A DNA stretch of 64,000 nt from JALZUR01 sp965205365. GTDB lineage: Bacteria > Bdellovibrionota > Bdellovibrionia > Bdellovibrionales > UBA1609. Positions 17,658 to 27,002 of the stretch are shown here, piece by piece. Position numbers and translations under genes: made by a program. Within the stretch, counting starts at the first letter, position 1; each line of letters begins with the position of its first letter. The stretch is taken from NCBI GenBank assembly GCA_965205365.1, contig CBDBGT010000013.1:310001-374000 (forward strand), in the 5' to 3' direction. The notes below the pieces were generated by a model. It was not told the origin of the DNA and searched no databases. It was given only the letters and a program-made list of their open reading frames with translations.

Positions 17658-19448
17658 CTATGACTTAACAATTTTTAAACCTAACTCAATAAGCTGTTCA
17701 ATGGCCACCGGTGAAGGTGCAGAAGACATTGGACACATTCCCTTTGCAGTTTTTGGAAATGCAATAACATCTTTAATAGTATCCACTCCAGCTAAATGCA
17801 TAACAAGCCTATCAAGCCCCCAAGCAATACCACCATGGGGAGGCGTTCCATACTCAAGAGCATGGATAAAAAATCCAAATTTAGATTTCACATCTTCGTT
17901 TGTTAGGCCTAAAGCTTTAAAGATTTCTTTTTGAAGCTGTGGCTGATAAACCCTTAAACTTCCACCTGCTATTTCACTACCGTTGCAAACAAAATCATAA
18001 GCTTTTGACTTCATATCACCTAAAGCTAAACTTAAATCACTTCCACCCTTAATAAGAAGTTTTTTATCCTCACTTAAAGGCTCTGTAAATGGATGATGAG
18101 TGGAGTACCAACGCTGATCATCTGAATCATATTCAAAAAGTGGAAACTCATTAACCCATAAAAACCTATCCATAGATTCATCAATTAAATTAAAAGCCTT
18201 AGCAAGCTCTAACCTTAAAAATCCCAAAGCCTCACAAGACGTCTTCCAAGTATCAGATACTAAAAACAACGTCCCTTTATGATGAGTATTTTTAAAGGCT
18301 TTTAAAAACATTTTTTCAACTAAATCTTGCCCTAAAAATTTTAAAATTGGTGATTGATAGTTTTTTTCACCAGGATTCTTAATCCAAGCTAAACCTTTTG
18401 CTCCACGTGATTGAAGGAGTTTAGTCCATTTATCTATTTGATTTCTTGATGGAAGCTCATTTTTTAAAGCCAAAGCCTTAACCTTTCCACCCTGATCAAC
18501 TGTAGAGCTAAATGATTTAAATTCACAACCTCTTAAAATTTCAGTAAAATCTTGAACTTGCATTTCAATACGTAAATCAGGCTTATCAGAACCAAATCTA
18601 TTCATAGCTTCATAATAAGAAAGAACTAAAACATCCCCAAGCTCTTCATTTTTAAACTTCTTCCAAAGCCTTGAGGCTAAGCCTTGTGTTAATTTTCTTA
18701 TAGCTTCTTCACTAATAAAAGACATTTCAATATCAATTTGTGTAAATTCAGGCTGACGATCTGCTCTTAAATCTTCATCTCTAAAGCACCTTGCAATTTG
18801 AAAATACTTATCAGCTCCAGAAATCATTAAAAGCTGCTTTAAAATTTGTGGACTTTGTGGAAGGGCATAAAACTCACCCAAATTCAAACGAGATGAAACT
18901 AAAAAGTCCCTAGCTCCTTCAGGCGTACTTTTATACAAAATTGGAGTTTCAAATTCATAAAACCCTTGTTCTGATAAATAATTTCTAGAAATTTGCATCA
19001 CTTCATGGCGAAGTTTTAAAAGTGACATCTTCTCTTTATTTCTAAGCTCTAAGTATCTGTATTTTTGACGAATAGCATCTCCAGCTTTATTCAAATCCCC
19101 AATTACAAAGGGAGGTGTTTGAGCCTCAGATAAAACTATTAACTCCAAAGCCTCAATTTCAATTTCTCCTGTAAGCAGCCCTTTATTGATCATCCCCTCT
19201 GGCCTTAAATTCACTCTACCCCGAATAGCTAAAACAAATTCTGACCTTAAATCTTTAGCCTTAGGTATTTTAGCCGGATCTAAAACAACCTGTACCAGCC
19301 CCTCACGGTCTCGAAGATCAATAAAAACAAGACCTCCATGATCACGCCTAGTATCACACCAACCTGTGACCCATATGTCCTTGCCCTCATATTCAGCACT
19401 AATTAAACCGCAATATTGGTCCCGTTTCCAGCCTTGTTTTTCTACCAT
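17658..19448 (-). CDS. aspS: Aspartyl-tRNA synthetase
   Basis: Charges tRNA-Asp with aspartate. 596 residues, the bacterial-type length with the extra GAD domain between motifs 2 and 3. The N-terminal OB-fold anticodon domain contains VTGWCDTRRDHGGLVFIDLR. Class II motif 2 is FRDEDLRADRQPEFTQID. Motif 3 is GIAWGLDRLVM near the C-terminus. GGAGCC precedes the ATG. It is divergent from the 19484 gene with only 35 bases between them, so their promoters must overlap or be internal. Its 3' end faces the LpxH-like gene across a 146-bp gap with no obvious terminator. Confidence 0.97.
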   Translation of the reverse strand: MVEKQGWKRDQYCGLISAEYEGKDIWVTGWCDTRRDHGGLVFIDLRDREGLVQVVLDPAKIPKAKDLRSEFVLAIRGRVNLRPEGMINKGLLTGEIEIEALELIVLSEAQTPPFVIGDLNKAGDAIRQKYRYLELRNKEKMSLLKLRHEVMQISRNYLSEQGFYEFETPILYKSTPEGARDFLVSSRLNLGEFYALPQSPQILKQLLMISGADKYFQIARCFRDEDLRADRQPEFTQIDIEMSFISEEAIRKLTQGLASRLWKKFKNEELGDVLVLSYYEAMNRFGSDKPDLRIEMQVQDFTEILRGCEFKSFSSTVDQGGKVKALALKNELPSRNQIDKWTKLLQSRGAKGLAWIKNPGEKNYQSPILKFLGQDLVEKMFLKAFKNTHHKGTLFLVSDTWKTSCEALGFLRLELAKAFNLIDESMDRFLWVNEFPLFEYDSDDQRWYSTHHPFTEPLSEDKKLLIKGGSDLSLALGDMKSKAYDFVCNGSEIAGGSLRVYQPQLQKEIFKALGLTNEDVKSKFGFFIHALEYGTPPHGGIAWGLDRLVMHLAGVDTIKDVIAFPKTAKGMCPMSSAPSPVAIEQLIELGLKIVKS

Positions 19449-19483
19449 GTTGGCTCCTTCACAAAATAACCCTAGAGTATAGT

Positions 19484-19795
19484 ATGCCTAAAGTTAAAAT
19501 ACAAAAAACACTTTCTGTCCAAAGCGAAGCACTTTTTAAAATTATCCAAGACATCTTAACCCATGATAAAGAGTTTAAAGCTCTTGAGCCAAGCCTTAAA
19601 ATTTATGATAAAACCACTCATTCTAATAAAATAACTGCAAGTCTTTCAGGCTCAAGAATTCAAGGGCATTTTATAATAACTCCTCATGGAAAAAACTGTG
19701 CCATTGATATTGAGCTTAAGCTTCCCTTAATACTCACGCCTTTTAAAGGACTTGTTCAAAAAAAAATTGAAGAAAAATTGGAACAGATCAGCTAA
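19484..19795 (+). CDS. Small protein resembling PHA-system/granule-associated family (PF09650-like)
   Basis: 103 residues, no signal peptide or membrane segment. The pattern SGSRIQGHFIITPHG...IDIELKLPLILTPFKG.VQKKIEEKL resembles the small polyhydroxyalkanoate-system proteins (a strand with (G/S)..GxxxV followed by LP.L.P.K..IE..I). This is a by-eye resemblance only and no phasin or PHA synthase gene is nearby. It lies 5 bases before rpoH on the same strand, so it is probably cotranscribed with it. Confidence 0.5.
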   Translation: MPKVKIQKTLSVQSEALFKIIQDILTHDKEFKALEPSLKIYDKTTHSNKITASLSGSRIQGHFIITPHGKNCAIDIELKLPLILTPFKGLVQKKIEEKLEQIS

Positions 19796-19800
19796 AGGCC

Positions 19801-20688
19801 ATGACAAAGAAAAAAACCCCTCTCAACCGGCCTAAAACAAAGCCTCTAACTTTTACTCCCGGGGCTTTATTAAAATATGACCCCTTACAAGCCTACCTTG
19901 AAGAAATTAAAAACTACCCTCTTCTTACTAAAGAAGAAGAAAAAAAACTTGCCATAAAATACTATGAAACAAAAGATAAAAAAACCGCCCAAAAGCTTGT
20001 CACCTCAAATCTTCGCTTTGTGGTTAAAATAGCAAATGAGTATTCAAAGTTTGGAGCAAAGCTTATTGACCTTATTCAAGAAGGAAACATAGGCCTTATG
20101 CATGCTGTTCAAGAATTTAACCCCCATAAAGATGTAAAACTCATAACCTATGCCGTATGGTGGATTAGAGGCCACATTCAAGAATACCTTATGAAACAAC
20201 ATTCAATGGTTAAAATTGGCACCACTAACGCTCAAAAAAGACTTTTCTACAAACTCAATAAAGAAAAACAAAAAATGCTTCAAGAAGGTTTAGAGCCCAG
20301 CGTTAAACTCTTAAGCTCTCGCCTTGGAGTAACGGAAAAAGATGTCGTCACCATGGAAGACCGCCTAGGCTCTATTGATATGAGTCTTGATCAAATTTTA
20401 GAAAATCAAAGCCTCACTACTCTTCTTAATTTACCAAAAGATTCTCATAGCGAAATTGTTGTGAACCGTATTAATTTAAAAGAGAATCTAAAACTTCTTT
20501 ATAATGCTTTACAAAAGCTAAAAGGCTCCTTAACAAAACGTGAAGAACTTCTTCTCAAAGAGCGTATCTTAAACGATGACCCAAAAACACTAAATGAAAT
20601 CGGTGAATCTTTAGGAGTTACCCGAGAAGCAATAAGACAATCTGAGGACCGCCTTATTAAAAAAATTAAAGGCGCCTTTAACACTTAA
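19801..20688 (+). CDS. rpoH: RNA polymerase sigma-32 (heat-shock) factor RpoH
   Basis: Sigma factor for heat-shock promoters. 295 residues. Region 1.2/2.1 contains YLEEIKNYPLLTKEEEK and KLVTSNLRFVVKIANEY. Region 2.2 is LIDLIQEGNIGLMHAVQEF and 2.4 is TYAVWWIRGHIQEYLMK. An RpoH-box-like segment QKRLFYKLNKEK follows region 2. Region 4 has the HTH TLNEIGESLGVTREAIRQ. The box and overall length favour RpoH over RpoD. An unusually basic, Pro/Thr-rich N-terminus is seen. Its stop is one base from the stop of the convergent 20690 gene. Confidence 0.92.
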   Translation: MTKKKTPLNRPKTKPLTFTPGALLKYDPLQAYLEEIKNYPLLTKEEEKKLAIKYYETKDKKTAQKLVTSNLRFVVKIANEYSKFGAKLIDLIQEGNIGLMHAVQEFNPHKDVKLITYAVWWIRGHIQEYLMKQHSMVKIGTTNAQKRLFYKLNKEKQKMLQEGLEPSVKLLSSRLGVTEKDVVTMEDRLGSIDMSLDQILENQSLTTLLNLPKDSHSEIVVNRINLKENLKLLYNALQKLKGSLTKREELLLKERILNDDPKTLNEIGESLGVTREAIRQSEDRLIKKIKGAFNT

Positions 20689-20689
20689 A

Positions 20690-21664
20690 CTACTTTGGTG
20701 GCATCATAGGCAAATTCATCTTAACCATAGCCTGAACACCCTGATGAAGTGCCGGTAAATTCTTACGTAAATACTCTGGAGCAGCCTCCTTTAGGCTTAC
20801 TCTCTTATGAAAACCTTTAGATTTTCTTTTTAGCTTTCTAATTGAAGCTAAACTCCTATTGCCTTCATCATTCTTATGAACCATAAGGTTGTAGTTATAA
20901 GATTTATTTACTTCATCATAAGTAAATTCAATATCATACATTTTTAAACTATGAATATTTGAATTCCCAAGTAAAAAACTATATTTCTTAAAAGAAGAGT
21001 CAAGGACAGCTAAGCTTTCCACATTAGACAAAGACTTTGGCACATTAAATTTATGTGTAGCTTGCTTTAAAATTTTATTTTTAACGACTTTATATCCAAA
21101 TATTTTTGACCTATTCTTTTTTTTCATAGAGACAATAGCCCAAATATATTTTTGACCTTTTTTATTAAAACTATAAGTTATAAATGAAATGGTTCCACCC
21201 TCAAGTTCTTGTTCCTGACACCCTAGCATATGTGCCCTATAGGATCCATCAGCTGCAAGTTTTGCATTTTTCTTATCAAAAATACAAAAAGCTTTTTGTG
21301 TAGGAACTACAAATTTTGACCCCTTATCAAAAAGAGAAATGGCCTCAGTTTTACCCAAGTAACCCCTATACTCTGATCCCATTAAATGATAAACTTTTAC
21401 AATCTCTCCAGTTTTTCCATGGGCTTGTAAAACACGACTAGCAAGCTTAGCTTCCTTGTGGTGGGCACTTATATAAACAGTGTTTTGATTTGTTATATAT
21501 ACCCCTTGAGGTTTAAAGTCTTTTCGAACATAAGGAAGCCTTATACAATTATCAGCCCCATTATTTGCATAAAAATTATATGCCATTTCATGAAATCTTT
21601 TATTCTCTATAATGTCTATACAAGCAAAAGATTTAATGGATATGAAAAATATTAAAGCTTTCAT
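20690..21664 (-). CDS. Secreted protein of unknown function
   Basis: 324 residues with a short N-terminal signal peptide (MKALIFFISIKSFACID). I do not recognise the family. The sequence has the rhythm of a beta-propeller-like secreted protein (PQGVYITNQNTVYISAHH, NVESLAVLDSSFKKYSFLLG) with aromatic strands and few helices. The C-terminus is basic then Pro/Met-rich (NLPMMPPK). It converges on rpoH with a one-base gap, so transcription of the two must interfere or terminate within coding sequence. Downstream of fliA on the same strand, separated by about 150 bases. Confidence 0.6.
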   Translation of the reverse strand: MKALIFFISIKSFACIDIIENKRFHEMAYNFYANNGADNCIRLPYVRKDFKPQGVYITNQNTVYISAHHKEAKLASRVLQAHGKTGEIVKVYHLMGSEYRGYLGKTEAISLFDKGSKFVVPTQKAFCIFDKKNAKLAADGSYRAHMLGCQEQELEGGTISFITYSFNKKGQKYIWAIVSMKKKNRSKIFGYKVVKNKILKQATHKFNVPKSLSNVESLAVLDSSFKKYSFLLGNSNIHSLKMYDIEFTYDEVNKSYNYNLMVHKNDEGNRSLASIRKLKRKSKGFHKRVSLKEAAPEYLRKNLPALHQGVQAMVKMNLPMMPPK

Positions 21665-21814
21665 TAAACTCCCCCTAAGTAGGCCTTAAAAAAGCAGCAT
21701 AAACTTAGTCGGCTTAGACTTAAGTCTTCTTAACATCCTTATTAAGTTCTTGATTTTAAAAGCTTTAATCCGTCTCATTGTGAAACAAACCTTTAAGCTC
21801 TATGGGAAATGAGC

Positions 21815-22612
21815 CTAACTAGCTAAAGCTTCCTCATTATCTTCATAAATTTTTAATAATTTAGACTTAAGTTTTATAACTGCTTGAGCATGCAACTGTG
21901 AAATACGACTCTCTGTAACTTTTAAAATTCTACCGATTCCTTTTAAATTTAAATCTTCATAGTAGTAAAGCGACAAAACTAAACGCTGTCTTTCTGGAAG
22001 ATCTTCAATACACTTAGCAATCATTTTTTTTACCTTTTTAGAATTTATCTGAAAATATGGATTTTGCTCCTTAAAACCATCTACAATACTCAGTAGTGAT
22101 TTCTTATCTACTGCAGAAAAACTAGCCTGCTCATCAATGGAGAGAACATTTGCTGGCTTTGCCTGGTCCACAAGGTTATGATACTCCTCCATTGTTATTT
22201 TCATATGATTAGCAACCTCATAATCCTCAGGAGTTCGACCTAATAAAGCCTCCAATTTATGAGCTGCTCTGCCTAAAGCTTTTGCCTTGTCTCTTATGGA
22301 CCTAGGAACCCAATCTTGTGCCCGAAGCTCATCAAGAATTGAGCCTCTAATTCTAAACTCTGCATAGGTTTTAAATTTATTATCTCTAGTTTGATCGTAT
22401 TTATCAATTGCATCCATTAGACCAATGACACCACTAGAGATTAAATCATCTAATTCAATATTTGCAGGAAGTCTCATTGAAATCTTTTGAGCTATAAACT
22501 TAATAAGTGGAGCATACTCAGCTATAATTATATCCTTTTGCGCCAATGTTAGCGTTCCACCATTTTGAATTTTTAACCTTTTTATTAAAGACATTTCTGA
22601 CATATTTTCCAC
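21815..22612 (-). CDS. fliA: Flagellar sigma factor FliA (sigma-28)
   Basis: Sigma factor for late flagellar and chemotaxis genes. 265 residues. Region 2 contains IELDDLISSGVIGLMDAIDK and TYAEFRIRGSILDELRAQDW, the FliA/WhiG signature that continues VPRSIRDKAK. Region 3 has GRTPEDYEVANHM. Region 4 ends with LPERQRLVLSLYYYEDLNLK and the HTH GRILKVTESRISQLHAQA. The neighbouring upstream genes (22786, 23090) are a small membrane protein and a FliL-like protein, consistent with a flagellar cluster. Confidence 0.92.
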   Translation of the reverse strand: MENMSEMSLIKRLKIQNGGTLTLAQKDIIIAEYAPLIKFIAQKISMRLPANIELDDLISSGVIGLMDAIDKYDQTRDNKFKTYAEFRIRGSILDELRAQDWVPRSIRDKAKALGRAAHKLEALLGRTPEDYEVANHMKITMEEYHNLVDQAKPANVLSIDEQASFSAVDKKSLLSIVDGFKEQNPYFQINSKKVKKMIAKCIEDLPERQRLVLSLYYYEDLNLKGIGRILKVTESRISQLHAQAVIKLKSKLLKIYEDNEEALAS

Positions 22613-22785
22613 CCTATATAGTACATAGTAACAAACTAAGTTAATTTTAAAAAAAATATGCTTTTTATTTTGTAATATAAAAACACCATTTTTCCATAAA
22701 CTCCTTTAGTGACTAGATTTTTCCTTCACACTCTAAATCGTTTAAAAGTTTTGCAATTGTTGCAAACCTGTTTTAATAGTGATTT

Positions 22786-23088
22786 TTAAGATATTTTTTT
22801 CTCATTTTTTAGCATAAAAAGCCTCTCACTATCTTCCTTCTTTTCTTTAGATAAATCCACTATTTTATAGTCATTAGCATCATCAAGGGATTGAATAAAT
22901 GTTACATTTTCCTTTTCTTTAAGAAATAAAAAATCATCTGACTCAATTCTAAGAGCAAAAAATTCTTTCTCCGCTGCCTGTTCACGAGAAACAACATCTA
23001 TTTTAATTTCTCTTTGTTTAACCACAGCTAAAGCTACACTTAACAACAACATAATCGCTACCCCTAAGACAATATACATAAAAAACAT
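22786..23088 (-). CDS. Small membrane protein in the flagellar neighbourhood, unknown function
   Basis: 100 residues: one N-terminal membrane helix (about 4-23, MFFMYIVLGVAIMLLLSVAL) and a charged C-terminal domain (cytoplasm or periplasm). No known domain recognised. It follows the FliL-like gene by one base and precedes fliA on the same strand, so a flagellar assembly role is plausible but unproven. Confidence 0.55.
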   Translation of the reverse strand: MFFMYIVLGVAIMLLLSVALAVVKQREIKIDVVSREQAAEKEFFALRIESDDFLFLKEKENVTFIQSLDDANDYKIVDLSKEKKEDSERLFMLKNEKKIS

Positions 23089-23089
23089 A

Positions 23090-23494
23090 TTAAATCTCCT
23101 CTATTTTTAAAATATTAACTTTAGTAAACTTATTTTCAGCAATAAACTCATTTAAAGATGCTAAGATATTTTTTTGAAATCTTTTTTTACCCTTTTTAGT
23201 ATTAAGCTGTGTAAGGTCATAATCGGATAAAGCAGATATCACTAAATTTTGAATAGCGTCTTTTTGTCCCACTAAGCTTTCCTCTAAACCACTTACTCCT
23301 GAATACTTTAAACTCAAAGACACTATCTTAGAGCTGTTTTTATCTTGGACTTTAACTATAAATGGCTCAGCTTTAACAACTTGAACTAATGAGGCTTCAT
23401 TAATTAAGGCGCTCTTTTGTCTTATTTTTTTTTCAGTGCAAGAAGCCCCTGTGATTAAAAAAACAATAGGAATAAAAAAAATTAACACCTTCAC
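23090..23494 (-). CDS. FliL-like flagellar basal-body-associated protein
   Basis: 134 residues. The N-terminal hydrophobic segment ends in GASC, which could be a lipobox or the end of a membrane anchor. The rest fits the FliL periplasmic domain: a strand with VSLSLKYSG, then LVISALSDYDLTQLNTKKGKKRF...ASLNEFI and a final VNILKIEEI, like the FliL pattern of a D.L.T..G...L..ELL.(K/R)IN block followed by a V.f..F strand. FliL tethers stators to the flagellar motor. It lies one base from the next small membrane gene and upstream of fliA. Moderate certainty because FliL is poorly conserved. Confidence 0.6.
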   Translation of the reverse strand: MKVLIFFIPIVFLITGASCTEKKIRQKSALINEASLVQVVKAEPFIVKVQDKNSSKIVSLSLKYSGVSGLEESLVGQKDAIQNLVISALSDYDLTQLNTKKGKKRFQKNILASLNEFIAENKFTKVNILKIEEI

Positions 23495-24150
23495 AAAGTT
23501 TATGGAGCAAACTTAATGCCAACGTATCATTTAAACTTTTACAAGCCTTTTATCCTCAAAAAAACTACGTCTTATATGAAAACATGACTTTTCTCCTGTC
23601 AGTTTTTCTTTTTTAAACTTCATAAGTTATCTTCTTTTTTGACAGGACTCTACCTTAATACGACAATGGACTAATCTAGTCAAAAACTCCTAAAAACACG
23701 CCTTTAAAAAACCTCGTGTTTAAAGTTTTAGCTTCAACACCCTTATACTTATTTTCATAATTAACATAAGTTTTAGTGAAAAAAAAGAACTGCAATAAAT
23801 TTAAAGGTAAGACTGTCATTTTTCACAATAAAGACACGCCTTAGTAGCAGCAGGATCATTATAACTACTATTTTTAAACCACCACATTGCTTAGCATTAT
23901 AAAAACCACCCCGCTCTCTACCTTACTAAAAATGCTTTCATTAAACCTATTAAAAAAATAGCTATTCACCACCTTGGAGGCAAAACAGCCTTAATCTGTA
24001 GTAGGCTTGAACAGTTTTTTTGCTAAAACATATAGCTTAAGACTTAAAAGCAAAGCTTTTAAAGGGTAAATTAGCCAAAGACTCATTTAATACTAAGTTT
24101 CCTTAAAGCAATGAGTAGCTATATTCTTAAAATTTTGCTAATAAGCTTAA
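23495..24150. other. Gene-poor stretch before uvrD
   Basis: About 650 AT-rich bases between the divergent FliL-like gene and uvrD. The only reading frame of note is a 23-codon minus-strand ORF at 23816-23887 beginning MWWFKNSSYNDPAATKAC and ending in LYCEK. I see no RNA gene or clear terminator. Confidence 0.4.
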
Positions 24151-26397
24151 ATGACTTTAGATGACCTCACTAAGAGATTAAACCCCTCTCAAGAAAAAGC
24201 AGTCCTCTCCACAAAACCTGCGCTTATTGTACTCGCTGGTGCAGGCTCTGGAAAAACTCGTGTACTCACAAAAAGAATCACCCACCTTCTTGCTAAAGGT
24301 TTTATTTCTCCAACAGAATTCTTAGCTGTGACCTTTACCAACAAAGCTTCCCATGAAATGAAAGACCGCATCATAAAACTTCTTTTTAACCTAGGTTTTC
24401 CTCCTCCTCCTGAAATGTGGATTTCTACATTTCATTCAATGGGTGCAAAAATTTTACGCGAACATATACACTTACTTGATTACCCCACCTCTTTTACAAT
24501 TTATGATGGCGATGATCAAATTAAAACCATTAAAAATATTTTAAAAGAACTTAATATCAATGACCAATCTATAAACCCTAAAACAGTTCGAGAAGCTATT
24601 TCAAATGCTAAAGGGCAATGTGTTTACTGCCATGAAGTTAAAAAGCTAGAAGCTTTTTGGATTGTAAAATTTCAAGAAATCTATACTCTGTATGAGAAAA
24701 AACTTTTTGAATCAAAAGCTCTAGATTTTTCAGATCTTCTTTTCAAAACTTATGATCTCTTACTTTCCTACCCTACTGTTTTAAAAGCTTATCAAGATCA
24801 GTTTAAACACATTCTAGTCGATGAGTATCAGGATACAAACGCTCTTCAATATAAATTAATTAAACTCCTTGCTGGAGATAAAAATAATATTTTTGCTGTT
24901 GGTGATGAAGATCAATCTATTTACTCATGGCGAGGAGCGGATATTAACAACATTCAACTTATGGAAAAAGACTTTTCTGCTCATAAAATAAAACTTGAAA
25001 TAAATTACCGTTCAACAAAAAATATTGTTAACGCTTCTAGCGCTATTATTCAAAACAACACCCATAGAAATAAAAAAATTCTTACAACTGACAACTCCCA
25101 GGGCAGTAAAATTCAAATAAATGAGGCTTTAAATGATTACGATGAAGCTAAAATTGTTACAGCAGAAATTAAAAACCTAATTTCTAAAGGTGTTTGCCCT
25201 AGTGATATTGCAATATTTTATAGACTCAATTCTCAATCAAGGGTTTTAGAGGAACAACTTCGTATGCATTTAATTTCTTATAAAATTCTTGGCGGTTTAC
25301 GTTTCTATGAAAGAAAAGAAATCAAAGATGTCCTTGCTTTTATGAAGCTTACCCTAAATCCAAATGATGAAATCTCTTTACTTAGAATAATCAATGTTCC
25401 AGTAAGAGGTATTGGTAAAAAAACAATTCAAACTCTTGTTGACTATGGAAAGCAAAATAGTATAAATCTTTTTTCTACCTTACAGGCTTTAAAGACAAAG
25501 CCCTTGCTCAAGCCCGGCCCAAAGAAAAAAGTTTTAGATTTTTTAAAAATATTAGAATCCCTAATTGAAATAAAAAATAAGGCTGCAACAGAGGTTTATA
25601 GGGAAATTTTACATCTAACTAAATATGTTTTAGCCTTAAAGGCTGAAAACAATTCTGAAGCTGATGGAAGAATCGACAACCTTGATGAACTCAACAATGC
25701 CCTTACACACTTTGAAAAAGAACGCGGTGATGAAGCTAATTTACTTCAATTTTTAGAAGAAACTGCTCTTATATCCGATCTTGATGATGGGAATTTTAAC
25801 ACACCTCAAGTAACATTAATGACCCTACATATTTCAAAAGGACTAGAGTTTGACAATGTGTTCATCGTTGGTCTTGAAGAGGGCCTCCTCCCTTGTGTTC
25901 ACAGTGAAGAAGCAGATAAGTATCTTATGGCAGTTGAAGAAGAGCGACGTCTTATGTATGTTGGTATGACAAGAGCAAAAAAAAAGCTTCACCTCTCATT
26001 TGCTAAATCTAGAAAAGTTTGGGGCCAAGAACAGTTCTACCAACAAAGCCGATTTATTAATGAAATTCCTGATATTTATGTAGATAAGAAACTAATTTTC
26101 TCGCCAAATTCTTTTAACAAAAAACAACGATCTTTAAATTATAATAATTTTTATAAACGCAAAAAAACTACTCATAATGATCCTTTAACTGATTGGGACA
26201 GTAATTTTAACAATGAGTTCTTTGATGACGAAGACACTGGCCTTAAAAAAGGTAATAAAGTACGCCATCCTATTTTTGGTTCTGGATCAGTTTTAGAAAT
26301 TAAAGGCTACGGAGACCTTATGAAAGTTAAAATTATATTTTCTGATGGTTCAGTGAAAAAATTTGTAGCTAAATACGCTCGCTTAGAAAAAATCTAA
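24151..26397 (+). CDS. UvrD/PcrA-type superfamily I DNA helicase
   Basis: 3'-5' ATP-dependent helicase for nucleotide excision and mismatch repair. 748 residues. Walker A is GAGSGKTR (30-37). Motif II is VDEYQDTNALQY. Motif III is GDEDQSIYSWRGAD. Motif IV is EINYRST. Motif V is TLHISKGLEFDNVF and motif VI is RRLMYVGMTRAK. The C-terminal tail (about 700-748, HPIFGSGSVLEIKGYGD) is the Tudor-like RNA-polymerase-binding tail of PcrA/UvrD. It stands alone with gene-free DNA on both sides. Confidence 0.93.
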   Translation: MTLDDLTKRLNPSQEKAVLSTKPALIVLAGAGSGKTRVLTKRITHLLAKGFISPTEFLAVTFTNKASHEMKDRIIKLLFNLGFPPPPEMWISTFHSMGAKILREHIHLLDYPTSFTIYDGDDQIKTIKNILKELNINDQSINPKTVREAISNAKGQCVYCHEVKKLEAFWIVKFQEIYTLYEKKLFESKALDFSDLLFKTYDLLLSYPTVLKAYQDQFKHILVDEYQDTNALQYKLIKLLAGDKNNIFAVGDEDQSIYSWRGADINNIQLMEKDFSAHKIKLEINYRSTKNIVNASSAIIQNNTHRNKKILTTDNSQGSKIQINEALNDYDEAKIVTAEIKNLISKGVCPSDIAIFYRLNSQSRVLEEQLRMHLISYKILGGLRFYERKEIKDVLAFMKLTLNPNDEISLLRIINVPVRGIGKKTIQTLVDYGKQNSINLFSTLQALKTKPLLKPGPKKKVLDFLKILESLIEIKNKAATEVYREILHLTKYVLALKAENNSEADGRIDNLDELNNALTHFEKERGDEANLLQFLEETALISDLDDGNFNTPQVTLMTLHISKGLEFDNVFIVGLEEGLLPCVHSEEADKYLMAVEEERRLMYVGMTRAKKKLHLSFAKSRKVWGQEQFYQQSRFINEIPDIYVDKKLIFSPNSFNKKQRSLNYNNFYKRKKTTHNDPLTDWDSNFNNEFFDDEDTGLKKGNKVRHPIFGSGSVLEIKGYGDLMKVKIIFSDGSVKKFVAKYARLEKI

Positions 26398-26662
26398 TGA
26401 AATCATGCTTAATAATTAAACCACCATGGCAACAATAAAACAAATCCTATAAAACAAGACAAAATCTTAAGAAATATAAAAAACATTAGATAAAAAAAGG
26501 TGAAAATTAAAACCTAAATATTCTAGAAAATTGATTTTTAAAACTACTTTTAAAGAGATTTCAAGCCCTAACAAGGGTATGATTTAATTTAATAACATTG
26601 CAATGAAATGTAAGATTTTAAACAAATTCTCATACCTATTATATCTATAAAACTTAAACCAA

Positions 26663-26685
26663 AGGCCTTATGTCCAGTAAGGCCT
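26663..26685. terminator. Hairpin between convergent genes, probable terminator
   Basis: AGGCCTTA (26663-26670) pairs perfectly with TAAGGCCT (26678-26685) around a 7-base loop. T-rich DNA follows on the plus strand (CTATTTAGAGTTTT). It lies between uvrD and the convergent small lipoprotein gene, so it could act in either direction. Confidence 0.45.
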
Positions 26686-26764
26686 CTATTTAGAGTTTTA
26701 GAAAGAAGAATAGGAAGTAAAAAAAAATTTAATATTAAACCCCTTGCTCATTTATAACATGAGC

Positions 26765-26908
26765 CTATTTAGGGACAGTCTTGAGATTAGGTTTTTTCAA
26801 AGTTTCTTCTACTAAAATAGGCTCTTCAACAAGATCACAATAAGATTTTTTCTCCAACGTACAGGCCGTTGACAGAAAAACAAAGGATAAAATAATTATT
26901 GACTTCAT
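26765..26908 (-). CDS. Small lipoprotein (47 residues)
   Basis: A short minus-strand ORF with a clear lipoprotein signal: MKSIIILSFVFLSTAC, lipobox LSTAC. The mature part of about 32 residues is Lys/Glu-rich (TLEKKSYCDLVEEP) with a second Cys. No family recognised. Ribosome-binding site is weak (AAGAATAAG). It is divergent from queF by 94 bases. Codon pattern and lipobox make a real gene more likely than chance. Confidence 0.6.
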   Translation of the reverse strand: MKSIIILSFVFLSTACTLEKKSYCDLVEEPILVEETLKKPNLKTVPK

Positions 26909-27002
26909 AGCTTATTCTTAAATGCTTTTCTAGTAACTACAAGCCTTAATTTCTAGAAAATAAATACGAAAGGGCGTTCTAATGGTGACAGATCTTTAAA
27001 CT

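Noticed and set aside
26909..27002. preQ1 riboswitch upstream of queF
   Set aside because: No preQ1-I type hairpin plus A-rich pseudoknot tail could be found in the leader.
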